Assembly: GCF_007923295.1 (NCBI RefSeq)
Contig: NZ_VOIR01000014.1
Coordinates: 163,825 to 227,824 of the forward strand
Direction: 5' to 3'
Length of the DNA: 64,000 nt
Source: Agrococcus sediminis
GTDB taxonomy: Bacteria; Actinomycetota; Actinomycetes; Actinomycetales; Microbacteriaceae
The notes under the pieces are model-generated. The model was not told the origin of the DNA, made no database searches, and saw only the letters and a list, made by a program, of their open reading frames with translations. Position numbers and translations under genes: made by a program. Below are positions 26,235 through 35,742 of the stretch, piece after piece; positions within the stretch are counted from its first letter, which is position 1; the number at the start of each line of letters is the position of its first letter.

Positions 26235-27167
26235 TCAGCCGAGCAGGCCCTGCTCCTCGAGCCAGGCGGCGGCGATGTCGGCGGCCGGTGCCTGCTCGTC
26301 GACCGAACGGCCGTTGAGGGCGAGGAGCTCCTCCGAGGTCAGCGCTGCGCTCACCTCGTCGATGATGCCCTGCGCCTCCTCGTCGACGCGGTCGCTCACG
26401 ACGGGCACGACGTTCGAGGCGAGGAACAGGCCCTCGGGGTCCTCGAGCACGACGAGGTCGTTCGCGGCGATCGACGGGTCGCCGGTGTAGACGATCGCGA
26501 GCTGGACGTCGCCGTCCTGCAGCGCGCGGATCGTGAGCGGGCCGCCGCTGTCCTCGATGGGCGTGAAGCCGACCTCGATGCCGTAGGTGTCGGCGAGGCC
26601 CTGCGGTCCGTTCGGGCGGGTCTCGGCCTCGGAGTTGGCGCCCATCGTGAGCGGCTCGTCGACGTTCGCCAGGTCGGCGATCGTCGTGAGGTCGTGCTCC
26701 TCGGCGAACTCGCGCGTGACGACGTAGGAGTCCTGGTCGGTGGCCGGCGCCTGGTCGAGCACCGTGATGCCCTCGGGCGCGGCCTCGGTGAGGGCGGCGT
26801 AGACGTCCTCGCTGAGGCGCTCGGTGGGCTCCTCGGCCCACACCTGCAGCAGCGGGCCCGTGTACTCGGGGAAGACGTCGATCGCGCCCGACTCGATCTC
26901 GGGCAGGTAGACCTCGCGCTGGCCGATGCGCAGGTCGCGCTCGATCGTGTAGCCGCCGGCCTCGAGGGCCTGGGCGTAGAGCTCGGCGATGATCTCGTTC
27001 GAGTAGTAGTCCTGCGAGCCGACGACGAGGCTCGTCGCGTCGCCGCTCGTCGTGGGCTCCGCGGAGCCCTCCTCGAGCGGGTCGGCGTTCGCGCAGCCGG
27101 TGAGCACGAGGCCCGTCGCTGCGATCGCGGCGAGGGCGGCGCCCGCCTTGCGGGGGATGCTGGTCAT
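26235..27167 (-). CDS. Glycine betaine/choline-type ABC substrate-binding lipoprotein
   Basis: A 310-residue lipoprotein of the OpuC/ProX (OpuAC) family that captures quaternary-amine osmoprotectants outside the membrane. The signal peptide ends in the lipobox LVLTGC (Cys about 25). Conserved parts are VVGSQDYYSNEIIAELY, IDVFPEYTGPLLQVW and AIVYTGDPSIAANDLVVLEDP. It is the last gene of a four-gene operon and overlaps the permease stop by ATGA. Ligand type (betaine, choline, carnitine) cannot be fixed by eye. Confidence 0.88.
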   Translation of the reverse strand: MTSIPRKAGAALAAIAATGLVLTGCANADPLEEGSAEPTTSGDATSLVVGSQDYYSNEIIAELYAQALEAGGYTIERDLRIGQREVYLPEIESGAIDVFPEYTGPLLQVWAEEPTERLSEDVYAALTEAAPEGITVLDQAPATDQDSYVVTREFAEEHDLTTIADLANVDEPLTMGANSEAETRPNGPQGLADTYGIEVGFTPIEDSGGPLTIRALQDGDVQLAIVYTGDPSIAANDLVVLEDPEGLFLASNVVPVVSDRVDEEAQGIIDEVSAALTSEELLALNGRSVDEQAPAADIAAAWLEEQGLLG

Positions 27168-27874
27168 GCGGTGTTCCTCTCTGGAGCGCGGGCGGACGCC
27201 CGCGCGGGGACGGTGTGCGGTTCGGCACGACGGCCGGCCGCGGATTGGATCGCCTGGAAGACGAGCTCGACGACGAGCGAGAGCAGCGCCACGAGCAGGG
27301 CGCCGGCCAGCATGACCTCGTAGTCGCCCGCCTTGACGCCCTGGAAGATCGGCCTGCCGAGGCCCGTGTTCGAGACGTACGCGGCGAGGGTCGCGGTCGA
27401 GATGACCTGGAGGGCCGCCGAGCGCACGCCGCCGATGAGCACCGGCGCCGCGAGCGGCAGCTCGACGCGCTGCACGATCTCGCGCTCGGTCATGCCGATC
27501 GCGCGCGCCGCGCCCACCACCTGCCGGTCGACGGCCTCGACGCCGGCGTACGCCCCGGCCAGCACGGGCGGCAGCGCGAGCACGAGCAGGGCGAGGAAGG
27601 GGGCCTCGAGCCCGATGCCGAGGGCGAGGCCGAAGATCGTGAGCAGCCCCAGGGTGGGGATCGCCCGCGCGCCGCTCGTCAGCGCCACGACGAGCCCGCG
27701 ACCCCTGCCGGTGTGGCCGATGAGGACGCCGGCGGGGATGCCGATGGCGGCCGCGGCGAGCAGCACGGCGCGCGAGAAGCCGAGGTGCTCGAGGATGCGC
27801 AGGCCGAGCGAGTTCGTGCCCTGCCAGCTCGCGGGGTCGAAGAGGTGGGCGAGGGCCTCGGCGAACAGGTTCAT
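27164..27874 (-). CDS. Osmoprotectant ABC permease (OpuCB/ProW type), second permease
   Basis: A 236-residue inner-membrane permease with about five or six helices. The cytoplasmic coupling loop is [25 protein letters not shown], the usual EAA-type motif. The C-terminus is a short Arg-rich tail. It overlaps the upstream permease and the downstream binding-protein gene by ATGA on both sides, so all are translationally coupled. Confidence 0.88.
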   Translation of the reverse strand: MNLFAEALAHLFDPASWQGTNSLGLRILEHLGFSRAVLLAAAAIGIPAGVLIGHTGRGRGLVVALTSGARAIPTLGLLTIFGLALGIGLEAPFLALLVLALPPVLAGAYAGVEAVDRQVVGAARAIGMTEREIVQRVELPLAAPVLIGGVRSAALQVISTATLAAYVSNTGLGRPIFQGVKAGDYEVMLAGALLVALLSLVVELVFQAIQSAAGRRAEPHTVPARASARAPERNTA

Positions 27875-28512
27875 GCGCGCACCGCCGCCTGCCAGGGCAT
27901 CGCGAGCCGGCCGAGCAGCAGCACGACCGCGTCGATCGCGAAGGCGACCACGACCGTGAGCACGATGCCCGTGATGATCGAGGCGTCGATGCCGCGCTGG
28001 AAGCCGTCGGTGAAGAGCGTGCCGAGGCTCGAGATGCCGATCACGGCGCCGATCGTGACGAGGCTGACGGTCGAGACCGCCATGACCCGCAGCGACGAGA
28101 CGAGCACCGGGCCGGAGAGCGGCAGCTCGACCGCCCAGAACCGCGCCCAGGGGGAGTGGCCGAGGGCGTCGGCGGCGAGCATCGTCTCGCGCGAGACCGA
28201 TCCGAAGGCGTCGGCGGCTCCGCGCACCATCAGCGCGCAGCCGTAGAGCGTGAGGCCGATGATCGCGACCCAGGGGGAGCGCGCCGAGAGGCCGACGATC
28301 GCGGGGATCATGATGAACAGCGCCAGCGAGGGGATCGCGTAGAGGAGGCCGGTGCCGGTCAGCAGCGCGGTGCGGGCGCGCGGATAGCGGGCGGCGAGCC
28401 AGCCGAGCGGGATGGAGATGACGAGCGCGAGCACGATGGGCACGATCGAGAGCCACAGGTGGTCGAGCAGCAGCGACCACACGATGTGCAGGTTCTGGCT
28501 CAGCCAGTTCAT
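27871..28512 (-). CDS. Osmoprotectant ABC permease (OpuCB/ProW type), first permease
   Basis: A 213-residue permease with the coupling motif [24 protein letters not shown] and an N-terminus ([21 protein letters not shown]) typical of OpuC permeases. It pairs with the other permease to form the membrane channel. It starts nine bases after the ATPase stop and ends by ATGA overlap. Confidence 0.88.
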   Translation of the reverse strand: MNWLSQNLHIVWSLLLDHLWLSIVPIVLALVISIPLGWLAARYPRARTALLTGTGLLYAIPSLALFIMIPAIVGLSARSPWVAIIGLTLYGCALMVRGAADAFGSVSRETMLAADALGHSPWARFWAVELPLSGPVLVSSLRVMAVSTVSLVTIGAVIGISSLGTLFTDGFQRGIDASIITGIVLTVVVAFAIDAVVLLLGRLAMPWQAAVRA

Positions 28513-28521
28513 GGGCTGGGC

Positions 28522-29334
28522 CTACTCCGCCAGCACGCCGGTGGGGCGGTCGTCGCCGTCGACGACGATCCGGCGGCCGTCGACCTCGCGCACCGAGAGC
28601 GTGCGACGCGCGGTGCCCGCCCCCACGAAGCGCGAGACGAACTCGTCCGCGGGGTGGGCGAGGATCTCGGCGGGCGTGCCGCGCTGCGCGATCTCGGCGC
28701 CCTTGCGCAGCACGAGCACCTCGTCGCCGAGCGCGAAGGCCTCGTCGATGTCGTGCGTGACGAACAGGATCGTCTTGCCGAGCTCGCGCTGCAGCGTGCG
28801 CATCTCCTCCTGCAGCTGGTCGCGCACGATGGGGTCGACGGCGCCGAAGGGCTCGTCCATGAGCAGGATGTTCGGATCGGCGGCGAGGGCGCGGGCGACG
28901 CCGACGCGCTGCTGCTGGCCGCCCGAGAGCTGCAGCGGGTAGCGGTCGCCGAGCGCCGGATCGAGGCCGACGCGCTCGAGCAGGCCGAGCGCGGCACGGC
29001 GCGCCTCGCGACGGTTCGCGCCCTCGAGCACCGGCACCGTGGCGACGTTGTCGGCGACGGTGCGGTGGGGGAGCAGGCCGCCCGCCTGGAGCACGTAGCC
29101 GATCGAGCGGCGCAGCTGCACCTTGTCCATCGCGCGCACGTCGTCGCCGTCGATGGAGACCGTGCCGCTCGTGGGATCGACCATACGGTTCACCATGCGC
29201 AGCAGAGTCGTCTTGCCGCAGCCGGAGGAGCCGACGAGCACGACGACGGCGTGCGAGGGGACGACCAGGCTGAAGTCCTCGACGGCGACCGTGCCGTCGG
29301 GGTACTCCTTGCGCACGGCTGCGAACTCGATCAC
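28522..29334 (-). CDS. Osmoprotectant ABC ATP-binding protein (OpuCA/ProV type)
   Basis: A 270-residue ATPase that powers the transporter. Walker A is GSSGCGKTT, the signature [10 protein letters not shown], Walker [14 protein letters not shown] and the H-loop FVTHDIDEA. It is shorter than typical ProV/OpuCA proteins and lacks the paired C-terminal CBS domains that sense ionic strength in some members; only a short beta-rich tail follows. GTG 29334 has AGGGAGGAG seven bases upstream, and a TATTGT -10 box (complement of 29365-29370) gives a leader of about 25 bases. First gene of the operon. Confidence 0.88.
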   Translation of the reverse strand: MIEFAAVRKEYPDGTVAVEDFSLVVPSHAVVVLVGSSGCGKTTLLRMVNRMVDPTSGTVSIDGDDVRAMDKVQLRRSIGYVLQAGGLLPHRTVADNVATVPVLEGANRREARRAALGLLERVGLDPALGDRYPLQLSGGQQQRVGVARALAADPNILLMDEPFGAVDPIVRDQLQEEMRTLQRELGKTILFVTHDIDEAFALGDEVLVLRKGAEIAQRGTPAEILAHPADEFVSRFVGAGTARRTLSVREVDGRRIVVDGDDRPTGVLAE

Positions 29335-29411
29335 GCGGGGGCTCCTCCCTGTCGCGGGGTGCTGACAATACCGGCCGACCCCTCGGCGAGCCTGTGCCCT
29401 CGCCCCGCGGC

Positions 29412-29417
29412 TAGGCT
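29412..29417 (+). promoter_or_regulatory. -10 box of murI (leaderless)
   Basis: TAGGCT, seven bases before GTG 29425. Confidence 0.5.
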
Positions 29418-29424
29418 TGCCGAC

Positions 29425-30261
29425 GTGCAGCGGCCGATCGGAGTCTTCGACAGCGGCGTCGGCGGACTCACCGTGGCGCGCGCGATCATCGACCAGCTGC
29501 CCGCCGAGTCGATCACGTACATCGGCGACACCGCCAACGGGCCCTACGGCCCGCGCGCGCAGTCGGAGGTGCGGCGCCTCGCGCTCGACGTGCTCGACAC
29601 GCTCGTCGCGCAGGGCGTGAAGATGCTCGTCATCGCCTGCAACACCGCATCCGCGGCGACCCTCGACGTCGCGCGCGAGCGCTACGGGCAGGGGATGGGC
29701 ATCCCGGTCGTCGAGGTCATCGACCCGGCCGTGCGGGCAGCCGTGCGCCAGAGCCGCTCCGGCCGGATCGGCGTCATCGGCACCGCGGGCACGATCGGCT
29801 CGGGCGCCTACCAGCGCGCGTTCGCCGAGGCCGGCGTGCCGCACGTCGCGGCCGGCGCCGCGCCGCGCTTCGTCGAGTTCGTCGAGGCGGGCGTCACCAC
29901 CGGCGACGAGGTGCTCGCCGCCGCGCACGAGTACCTCGAGCCGCTGCTGGCCGAGGAGCTCGACACGCTCGTGCTCGGCTGCACGCACTACCCGCTGCTC
30001 GCCGGCGCGATCGGCTACGTCGCCGGCCCCGGCGTGCGGCTCGTGTCGAGCGCGGAGGAGACCGCTGCGGACGTCTACCGCATCCTGAGCGACCGGCGCA
30101 TGCTCGCGCCCGAGCACGCCGCGCCCGCCTACGCGTTCGAGGCGACGACCGCCGCGCAGGAGCCGTTCCTGCGGCTCGCGCGCCGGTTCCTCGGGCCCGA
30201 GGTGACGCACGTGGAGTTCACGCAGACCGGGGTCATCCAGCTCCCCGGCCGCACCGACTGA
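29425..30261 (+). CDS. murI: Glutamate racemase
   Basis: A 278-residue cofactor-independent racemase that makes D-glutamate for peptidoglycan. The two catalytic cysteines are C72 (ACNTAS) and C186 (GCTHYP), with the N-terminal substrate loop [10 protein letters not shown]. The start is GTG 29425, set by the TAGGCT box seven bases upstream. It is the first gene of a murI-rph-rdgB operon, an arrangement common in actinobacteria. Confidence 0.93.
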   Translation: MQRPIGVFDSGVGGLTVARAIIDQLPAESITYIGDTANGPYGPRAQSEVRRLALDVLDTLVAQGVKMLVIACNTASAATLDVARERYGQGMGIPVVEVIDPAVRAAVRQSRSGRIGVIGTAGTIGSGAYQRAFAEAGVPHVAAGAAPRFVEFVEAGVTTGDEVLAAAHEYLEPLLAEELDTLVLGCTHYPLLAGAIGYVAGPGVRLVSSAEETAADVYRILSDRRMLAPEHAAPAYAFEATTAAQEPFLRLARRFLGPEVTHVEFTQTGVIQLPGRTD

Positions 30262-30272
30262 GAGGACCAGGC

Positions 30273-30998
30273 ATGGCACGCAAGGACGGCAGGCAGCTCG
30301 ACGAGCTGCGCGACGTGACGATCGAGCGGGGCTGGAGCCAGCAGGCCGAGGGCAGCGCCCTCATCTCCTTCGGCGCCACGAAGGTGCTGTGCACCGCATC
30401 CGTCATGCCCACGGTGCCCCGCTGGATGGCGGGCAAGGGCAAGGGCTGGGTGACGGCGGAGTACGCGATGCTGCCGCGCTCGACGAACGAGCGGATGGAC
30501 CGCGAGAGCGTGCGCGGCAAGGTCGGCGGCCGCACGCACGAGATCTCGCGCCTCATCGGCCGCTCCCTGCGGGCCGGCGTCGACATGCGGGCGCTCGGCG
30601 AGCTCTCGATCGCGGTCGACTGCGACGTGCTGCAGGCCGACGGCGGCACCCGCACCGCCGCGATCACGGGCGCCTACGTGGCGCTCGCGGACGCGATCCG
30701 CTGGGCGCAGGCCGAGGGGCGCGTGCCCAAGAGCGCGACGCCGCTGATCGACTCGGTCGCGGCCGTGTCGGTGGGGATGATCGACGGCGAGCCGATGCTC
30801 GACCTCGCCTACGTCGAGGACGTGCGCGCCGGCACCGACATGAACGTCGTCGCGACCGGCCGGGGCCTGCTCATCGAGGTGCAGGGCACCGCAGAGGGCG
30901 CGCCCTTCGACCGCGCGGAGCTCGACGGAATGCTCGACCTGGCGCTCGCCGGCACGGCGCGCCTGACCGAGCTGCAGCGAGAGGCGCTCGGCGCATGA
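30273..30998 (+). CDS. rph: Ribonuclease PH
   Basis: A 241-residue phosphorolytic 3' exoribonuclease that trims tRNA 3' ends. Family features are [13 protein letters not shown], the [16 protein letters not shown]-type segment, [16 protein letters not shown] and [17 protein letters not shown]. It follows murI by 11 bases with a GAGAGG ribosome site, and its stop overlaps the rdgB start by ATGA. Confidence 0.94.
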   Translation: MARKDGRQLDELRDVTIERGWSQQAEGSALISFGATKVLCTASVMPTVPRWMAGKGKGWVTAEYAMLPRSTNERMDRESVRGKVGGRTHEISRLIGRSLRAGVDMRALGELSIAVDCDVLQADGGTRTAAITGAYVALADAIRWAQAEGRVPKSATPLIDSVAAVSVGMIDGEPMLDLAYVEDVRAGTDMNVVATGRGLLIEVQGTAEGAPFDRAELDGMLDLALAGTARLTELQREALGA

Positions 30999-31612
30999 CC
31001 GACCTGGGAGCGACCGGCATCGACGTCGTCGGCGGGGGCCTGCAGGTGGTCGTGGCGACGCGCAACCCGCACAAGGTGGAGGAGCTGCAGCGCATCCTCG
31101 CGCCGCTGCTGCCCGGCGTCGAGCTCGTGCCCGACAGCGGCCCGGAGCCCGTGGAGGACGGCGAGACGTTCGAGGCGAACGCGCTCATCAAGGCGCGGGC
31201 CGCGCACGAGCGCACCGGGCTGCCCGCGCTCGCGGACGACTCCGGCATCGAGGTCGACGCGCTCGGCGGCGCGCCCGGCATCCACTCGGCGCGCTACGCC
31301 GGCACGCGCGACGACCGCGACAACCTCGAGCTGCTGCTGCAGCACCTCGCAGGCCGCACCGACCGCGGGGCGCAGTTCGTCTGCGCCGCGGCGTGGGTCG
31401 ACGCCGACGGCGAGCTCGCGGTGCGGGCCGACTGGCGGGGCGAGATCGCGGATGCGCCGCGCGGCGAGGGCGGGTTCGGGTACGACCCGGTGTTCGTGCC
31501 GCACGACGCCGACGGCAGGGCGGCCGCCGAGCTGAGCCCGGAGGAGAAGGACGCGCGCAGCCACCGGCGGCTCGCGTTCACGGCGCTCGCGGAGCGCGTG
31601 CTCGGGCGCTGA
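30995..31612 (+). CDS. rdgB: XTP/dITP diphosphatase (RdgB/HAM1)
   Basis: A 205-residue house-cleaning enzyme that hydrolyses non-canonical purine nucleotides such as ITP and XTP. Motifs are [47 protein letters not shown] and [13 protein letters not shown]...[11 protein letters not shown]. The N-terminus carries about 14 extra residues before the first beta strand. It overlaps rph by four bases. Confidence 0.93.
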   Translation: MTDLGATGIDVVGGGLQVVVATRNPHKVEELQRILAPLLPGVELVPDSGPEPVEDGETFEANALIKARAAHERTGLPALADDSGIEVDALGGAPGIHSARYAGTRDDRDNLELLLQHLAGRTDRGAQFVCAAAWVDADGELAVRADWRGEIADAPRGEGGFGYDPVFVPHDADGRAAAELSPEEKDARSHRRLAFTALAERVLGR

Positions 31613-31654
31613 CGGCGCGGCGCTCGCGAATGCGTCCCGAGCGGCGCTGTGGCA

Positions 31655-31676
31655 TGATTTCGGTGTGCCGAAATCA
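31655..31676. promoter_or_regulatory. DtxR/MntR-type operator over the start of the manganese operon
   Basis: A perfect inverted repeat: TGATTTCGG, a TGTG spacer, then CCGAAATCA. The predicted -10 box (CATGAT, 31653-31658) overlaps its left arm, and GTG 31665, the likely leaderless start, is in the spacer. The right arm encodes residues 2-5 of the binding protein. The gene for an MntR-type repressor closes the same operon, so negative autoregulation by Mn is predicted. Confidence 0.65.
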
Positions 31677-32591
31677 CAGCGTGCGGGACGGCGAAGGATT
31701 GCCGTGGCCGTCGCGTGCGTCGCCGCCGCGCTGACGGGCTGCGCGTCGCCGGCGCCGGCCGCGCCGGAGGACGACGGCCGGCCGCTCGTGCTCGCGACCT
31801 TCACCGTGATCGCCGACATCGCGCGCGAGGTCGCGGGCGACGCCGCCCGGGTCGAGTCGCTCACCCGCGTCGGCGTCGAGGTGCACGACTACGAGCCGAC
31901 CCCCGGCGACCTCGTGCGCACCGAGGGCGCCGACCTCGTCGTCACGAACGGCATGGGCATCGACGACTGGCTGCTGACCCTGGTCGAGCGCGCGGATGCG
32001 CCGCACGTGGTGCTGAGCGACGTCGTCGACCCGATCCCCATCGAGACCGGCCACTACGCGGGCAATCCCAACGCCCACGCCTGGGTCTCGCCCGCCGAGG
32101 GCGCGCGGTACGTCGAGGCGCTGCGCGTCGCGATCGGCGACCTCGTGCCCGCCGAGCGCGACGCGATCGATGCGCGCGCCGCAGCCGTGACGGCCGCGCT
32201 CGAGGCTGAGGGCGAGCGGCTCCGCGAGGGCGTCGAGCGGCTGCCCGAGCAGCATCGCGTGCTCGTCACGTGCGAGGGCGCCTTCAGCTACCTCGCCCGC
32301 GACGCGGGTCTCGCCGAGGCGAGCCTGTGGCCCGTGAACGCCGGCGGGCAGGGCACGCCGCAGTCGATCGCGGCGGTCGCGGGCGTCGTCGCCGAGACGC
32401 GCGTGCCGACCGTCTTCTGCGAGTCCACGACGCATCCGGGCACCCAGCAGCAGATCGCGCGGAACGCCGGCGTGCGCTTCGACGGCGGGCTGCACGTCGA
32501 CTCGCTCTCGGAGCCCGACGGGCCGGCGCCCACCTACCTCGCGCTCATCGCGCACGACATCGACATCATCCTGGAGGGGCTGGGAGCATGA
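31665..32591 (+). CDS. Manganese-type ABC substrate-binding lipoprotein (cluster A-I)
   Basis: A 308-residue metal-binding lipoprotein with lipobox AALTGC (Cys about 26). Predicted ligands are His in VHDYEPTP, His in NPNAHAWVSP, Glu in CEGAFSYL and Asp in HVDSLSEPDG. The Glu at the third position is the pattern of Mn/Fe binders (PsaA/MntA), not zinc binders, which have His. No His-rich loop, typical of ZnuA, is present. GTG 31665 lies six bases after a CATGAT box, so the start is leaderless and lies inside the operator. First gene of a four-gene operon. Confidence 0.86.
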   Translation: MPKSQRAGRRRIAVAVACVAAALTGCASPAPAAPEDDGRPLVLATFTVIADIAREVAGDAARVESLTRVGVEVHDYEPTPGDLVRTEGADLVVTNGMGIDDWLLTLVERADAPHVVLSDVVDPIPIETGHYAGNPNAHAWVSPAEGARYVEALRVAIGDLVPAERDAIDARAAAVTAALEAEGERLREGVERLPEQHRVLVTCEGAFSYLARDAGLAEASLWPVNAGGQGTPQSIAAVAGVVAETRVPTVFCESTTHPGTQQQIARNAGVRFDGGLHVDSLSEPDGPAPTYLALIAHDIDIILEGLGA

Positions 32592-33316
32592 CCGACGCCA
32601 TCGTCGCCGAGCGCCTCGGCGTCCGCTACGGCGACGTGCGCGCGCTCGCCGACGTGACCGCGCGCATCCGCACCGGCGAGATCACCGGGCTCGTCGGGGT
32701 CAACGGCTCCGGCAAGTCGTCGATGCTCGCGGCCGTGCTCGAGCGGGTGCCGCACGAGGGCACCGTGCGCATCCTCGGGCGCACCCCCGCCGAGGCGCGC
32801 CGCGCCGGCCTCGTCGCCTCGGTGCCGCAGGCCGAGACGGTCGACTGGGACTTCCCGGTGACGGTGCGCGACGTCGTCACGACCGGCCGCTACGGGCGGA
32901 TGGGGCTGCTGCGCATCCCGCGCGCCGCCGACCGCGCGGCCGTCGACGAGGCCCTCGCGCTGCTCGGCATCGCCGACCTCGCCGACCGGCAGATCGGCGA
33001 GCTCTCGGGCGGGCAGCGCAAGCGCGCCTTCGTCGCCCGCGCGATCGCGCAGGACGCCGAGCTGCTGCTGCTCGACGAGCCGTTCGCGGGCGTCGACCGC
33101 ACGAGCGAGGCGCAGATCACCGAGGTGCTGCGCGGCATCCGCGCCCAGGGCCGCACCGTGGTGATCGTGCACCACGACCTCTCGGGGGTGGCCGAGCTCG
33201 CCGACTCGGTGCTGCTGCTGCGCGGGCGGCTGCTGCACCACGGGCCGCCCGCCGAGACGCTCACGCCCGAGCGCATCGCGGCGGCCTTCGGCGCCGGCAC
33301 GAGGGAGGAGCGGTGA
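32588..33316 (+). CDS. Manganese-type ABC transporter ATP-binding protein
   Basis: A 242-residue ATPase of metal ABC importers. Walker A is GVNGSGKSS, the signature LSGGQRKRA and Walker B LLLLDEPFAGVD; the Q-loop SVPQAETVDWDFPVTV is typical for this Mn/Zn family. It overlaps the binding-protein stop by ATGA. Confidence 0.9.
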   Translation: MTDAIVAERLGVRYGDVRALADVTARIRTGEITGLVGVNGSGKSSMLAAVLERVPHEGTVRILGRTPAEARRAGLVASVPQAETVDWDFPVTVRDVVTTGRYGRMGLLRIPRAADRAAVDEALALLGIADLADRQIGELSGGQRKRAFVARAIAQDAELLLLDEPFAGVDRTSEAQITEVLRGIRAQGRTVVIVHHDLSGVAELADSVLLLRGRLLHHGPPAETLTPERIAAAFGAGTREER

Positions 33317-34188
33317 TGGATCCGGGGCTCCTCGACGCGCTGCTCGCGCCCTTCGCCTACGACTTCATGCTGCGGGCGATCCTCGTGACGCTCGTCGCCG
33401 CCGTGGCGTGCGCGCTGCTGTCGACGTGGCTCGTGCAGATGGGGTGGTCGCTCATGGGCGATGCGGTCTCGCACTCGGTGCTGCCCGGCGTCGCGCTCGC
33501 GTACATCCTGGGGCTGCCGTTCGCCGTCGGCGCCGCCGTGTTCGGCATCGGCGCGGTCGCCCTCATCGGCGGCGTGCGGGCGGCGTCGAGGATCAAGGCG
33601 GATGCGGCGATCGGCGTCGTGTTCACGACGCTGTTCGCGCTCGGGCTGGTGATCGTCTCGGTGACGCCCGCCCAGACCGACCTGCAGCACATCCTCTTCG
33701 GCAACGTGCTCGGCGTGTCGGACGCCGACATCGCCCAGGTGCTCATCGTCGGCGCGATCGTCTGCGCGACGCTCGTGGTGCTGCGCCGCGACCTGACCCT
33801 CGTCGCCTTCGACCCGGGTCACGCCCACGCGATCGGCCTGCGGCCGCGCCTGCTGCACGCGGTGCTGCTCGGCGCGCTCGCGCTCACCGTCGTCACCGCG
33901 CTGCAGGCGGTCGGCATCATCCTCGTCGTCGCGATGCTCGTCATCCCCGGCGCGACCGCGTCGCTCATCGCCGTGCGGTGGGACGCGCTGCTCGCGTGGT
34001 CGGTCGGCATCACGGTCGCCGCGTCGATGGTGGGGCTCATCGCGGCCTTCTGGATGGACATCTCGCCCGGCGGCGCGGTGGTGCTGACGCAGGGGCTCGC
34101 GTTCGGGCTAGCGTTGCTGTTCGGGCCCCGCCGGGGGCTCGTCATCCGGTGGGCGAGAGCGAGGCGTCATGCAGTCGACGGCGGCTGA
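33316..34188 (+). CDS. Manganese-type ABC transporter permease
   Basis: A 290-residue membrane protein with about eight or nine helices of the ABC-3 family. Conserved segments are GWSLMGDAVSHSVLPGVALAY and QAVGIILVVAMLVIPGATA. ATG 33316 is preferred over GTG 33313 because AGGGAGGAG is five bases before the ATG but only two before the GTG. The 3' end overlaps the regulator gene by 20 bases. Confidence 0.9.
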   Translation: MDPGLLDALLAPFAYDFMLRAILVTLVAAVACALLSTWLVQMGWSLMGDAVSHSVLPGVALAYILGLPFAVGAAVFGIGAVALIGGVRAASRIKADAAIGVVFTTLFALGLVIVSVTPAQTDLQHILFGNVLGVSDADIAQVLIVGAIVCATLVVLRRDLTLVAFDPGHAHAIGLRPRLLHAVLLGALALTVVTALQAVGIILVVAMLVIPGATASLIAVRWDALLAWSVGITVAASMVGLIAAFWMDISPGGAVVLTQGLAFGLALLFGPRRGLVIRWARARRHAVDGG

Positions 34189-34822
34189 GGACTACGTCAA
34201 GGCGATCTACCACCACACCGAGTGGCAGCCCGAGCCCATCACCCCCTCGCAGCTCGCATCCCGCCTGGGCCTGGCGAACTCCACCGTGACCGAGATGGTG
34301 AAGAAGCTCGCCGCCGCGGGCCTCGTGCGCCACCGCCCGTACGGCGCGGTCGAGCTCACCGACGACGGGCGCGCGCTCGCGGTGCGGCAGGTGCGCCGCC
34401 ACCGGGTCGTCGAGACGTGGCTCGTCGAGCGGCACGGCTACGACTGGGACGAGGTGCACGACGAGGCTGAGATCCTCGAGCACGCGCTGAGCGACCGGCT
34501 GCTCGACTCGATCGCCCGCTCGCTCGGCGACCCTGAGCGCGACCCGCACGGCGACCCGATCCCGGCCGCCGACGGCACGGTGCGGCGACCGGATGCGGTG
34601 CTGCTCGCCGATGCGGAGGTCGGCCACGCGGGCGCGGTGGTGCGCATCTCGGACGCAGACCCGGCCATGCTGCGGTTCCTCGCCGGGGCCGGGGTCGCGC
34701 TCGACGCGCGGCTGACGGTGCTCGGCCAGAAGCCCTACTCGGGCTCGATCCAGGTGCGCAGCGGCTCGACGACGATCGACGTCGGCCCCGACGTCGCGCA
34801 GGCGATCTGGCTCGCCGCCTGA
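34169..34822 (+). CDS. mntR: MntR-type metal-dependent transcriptional repressor (DtxR family)
   Basis: A 217-residue DtxR-family regulator: winged helix (about 1-70, AEDYVKAIY and TPSQLASRLGLANSTVTEMVKKL), dimerisation/metal domain (71-140) and a C-terminal SH3-like domain (150-217). Metal ligands fit the manganese type. D8 replaces Met10 of DtxR and E101 replaces Cys102, with H78, E82, E104 and H105 also present; position 11 is Lys where B. subtilis MntR has Glu. It is the last gene of the Mn uptake operon and is expected to bind the 31655-31676 palindrome when loaded with Mn. Confidence 0.85.
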   Translation: MQSTAAEDYVKAIYHHTEWQPEPITPSQLASRLGLANSTVTEMVKKLAAAGLVRHRPYGAVELTDDGRALAVRQVRRHRVVETWLVERHGYDWDEVHDEAEILEHALSDRLLDSIARSLGDPERDPHGDPIPAADGTVRRPDAVLLADAEVGHAGAVVRISDADPAMLRFLAGAGVALDARLTVLGQKPYSGSIQVRSGSTTIDVGPDVAQAIWLAA

Positions 34823-34838
34823 CCCTGCGGTCGCGCGA

Positions 34839-35564
34839 TCAGCGCTCGATGCCCGGCTGCTGGCCGGTGCCCGAGAGGTCGAGCGTCTCGACGGCGCCCG
34901 TCGCGCTGCCGTCGCGGATCTCGCGCTCGACCTCGCGCCGCGACTGGATCGCGTGCCAGACGATGAAGCAGATGGCGATCGCGACGACGCCGAGCAGCAC
35001 GAGGTCGATGTACTCGGTGACGAGGTCGGCGACGCCGGGGATGTGCGCGACGCCCCAGCCGAGCAGCGGCAGCCCCGCGCCCCAGAGCAGGCCGCCGAGC
35101 ACGTCGAGCCGGAAGAACAGCGGCCACGGCATGCGCCCGACGCCAGCGGCGACCGGCATGAAGGTGCGGACGATGCCGATGAAGCGGGCGATGATGACGG
35201 CGGCCGCGCCGTACTTCAGGAAGAAGCGGTTGGTGCGCTCGATCGTGCGATGCGAGAACAGCCCGGAGGACTTGCGCTGGAAGATGGGCGGCCCGGCCTT
35301 GTGCCCGATGAAGTAGCCCAGCTGGTCGCCCGCGACCGCGCACGCCCAGATGCAGAGCATCACGAGCCAGATGGGCTGCGGGATGACGCCGGTGTAGGAG
35401 AGCACGCCGGCGATCACGAGCAGCGTGTCGCCCGGCAGCAGGAAGCCGACCAGCAGCCCCGTCTCGACGAAGACGATGGCGCACACGAGCAGCAGCGCCC
35501 AGACGCCGGCGCCCGAGATCAGCCCCTCGATGTCGATGAGGAACTCGGCTGGCAGGTGGGGCAC
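34839..35564 (-). CDS. DedA family membrane protein
   Basis: A 241-residue SNARE-associated/DedA-type membrane protein, a family linked to undecaprenyl phosphate and phospholipid translocation. Signature parts are FVETGLLVGFLLPGDTLL, GYFIGHKAG and ARFIGIVRTFMPVAAGVGRM with the conserved Arg and Pro. GTG 35564 has AAGGAG five bases upstream. It is convergent to the mntR gene (16-base gap) and lies downstream of tRNA-Leu on the same strand. Confidence 0.9.
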   Translation of the reverse strand: MPHLPAEFLIDIEGLISGAGVWALLLVCAIVFVETGLLVGFLLPGDTLLVIAGVLSYTGVIPQPIWLVMLCIWACAVAGDQLGYFIGHKAGPPIFQRKSSGLFSHRTIERTNRFFLKYGAAAVIIARFIGIVRTFMPVAAGVGRMPWPLFFRLDVLGGLLWGAGLPLLGWGVAHIPGVADLVTEYIDLVLLGVVAIAICFIVWHAIQSRREVEREIRDGSATGAVETLDLSGTGQQPGIER

Positions 35565-35595
35565 GGACGCTCCTTCGCGCGATGGGCGGTCGCCG

Positions 35596-35678
35596 TGCGG
35601 GAGAGGGGACTCGAACCCCCACGCCACGTGGGCACAGGAACCTAAATCCTGCGTGTCTGCCAATTCCACCACTCCCGC
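35596..35678 (-). tRNA. tRNA-Leu (anticodon TAG)
   Basis: An 83-base class II tRNA on the minus strand: acceptor GCGGGAG with CTCCCGC, anticodon stem CAGGA/TCCTG with loop TTTAGGT (anticodon TAG), a long variable arm and T loop TTCGAGT. Discriminator A; CCA not encoded. A TACGCT -10 box (complement of 35691-35696) lies just upstream. Confidence 0.95.
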
Positions 35679-35742
35679 GTGGGTGTGATCAGCGTACCTT
35701 TTCGCGCAGGTCCCGACGCTCCGGCTCTGCCAAGGTTGTGCC

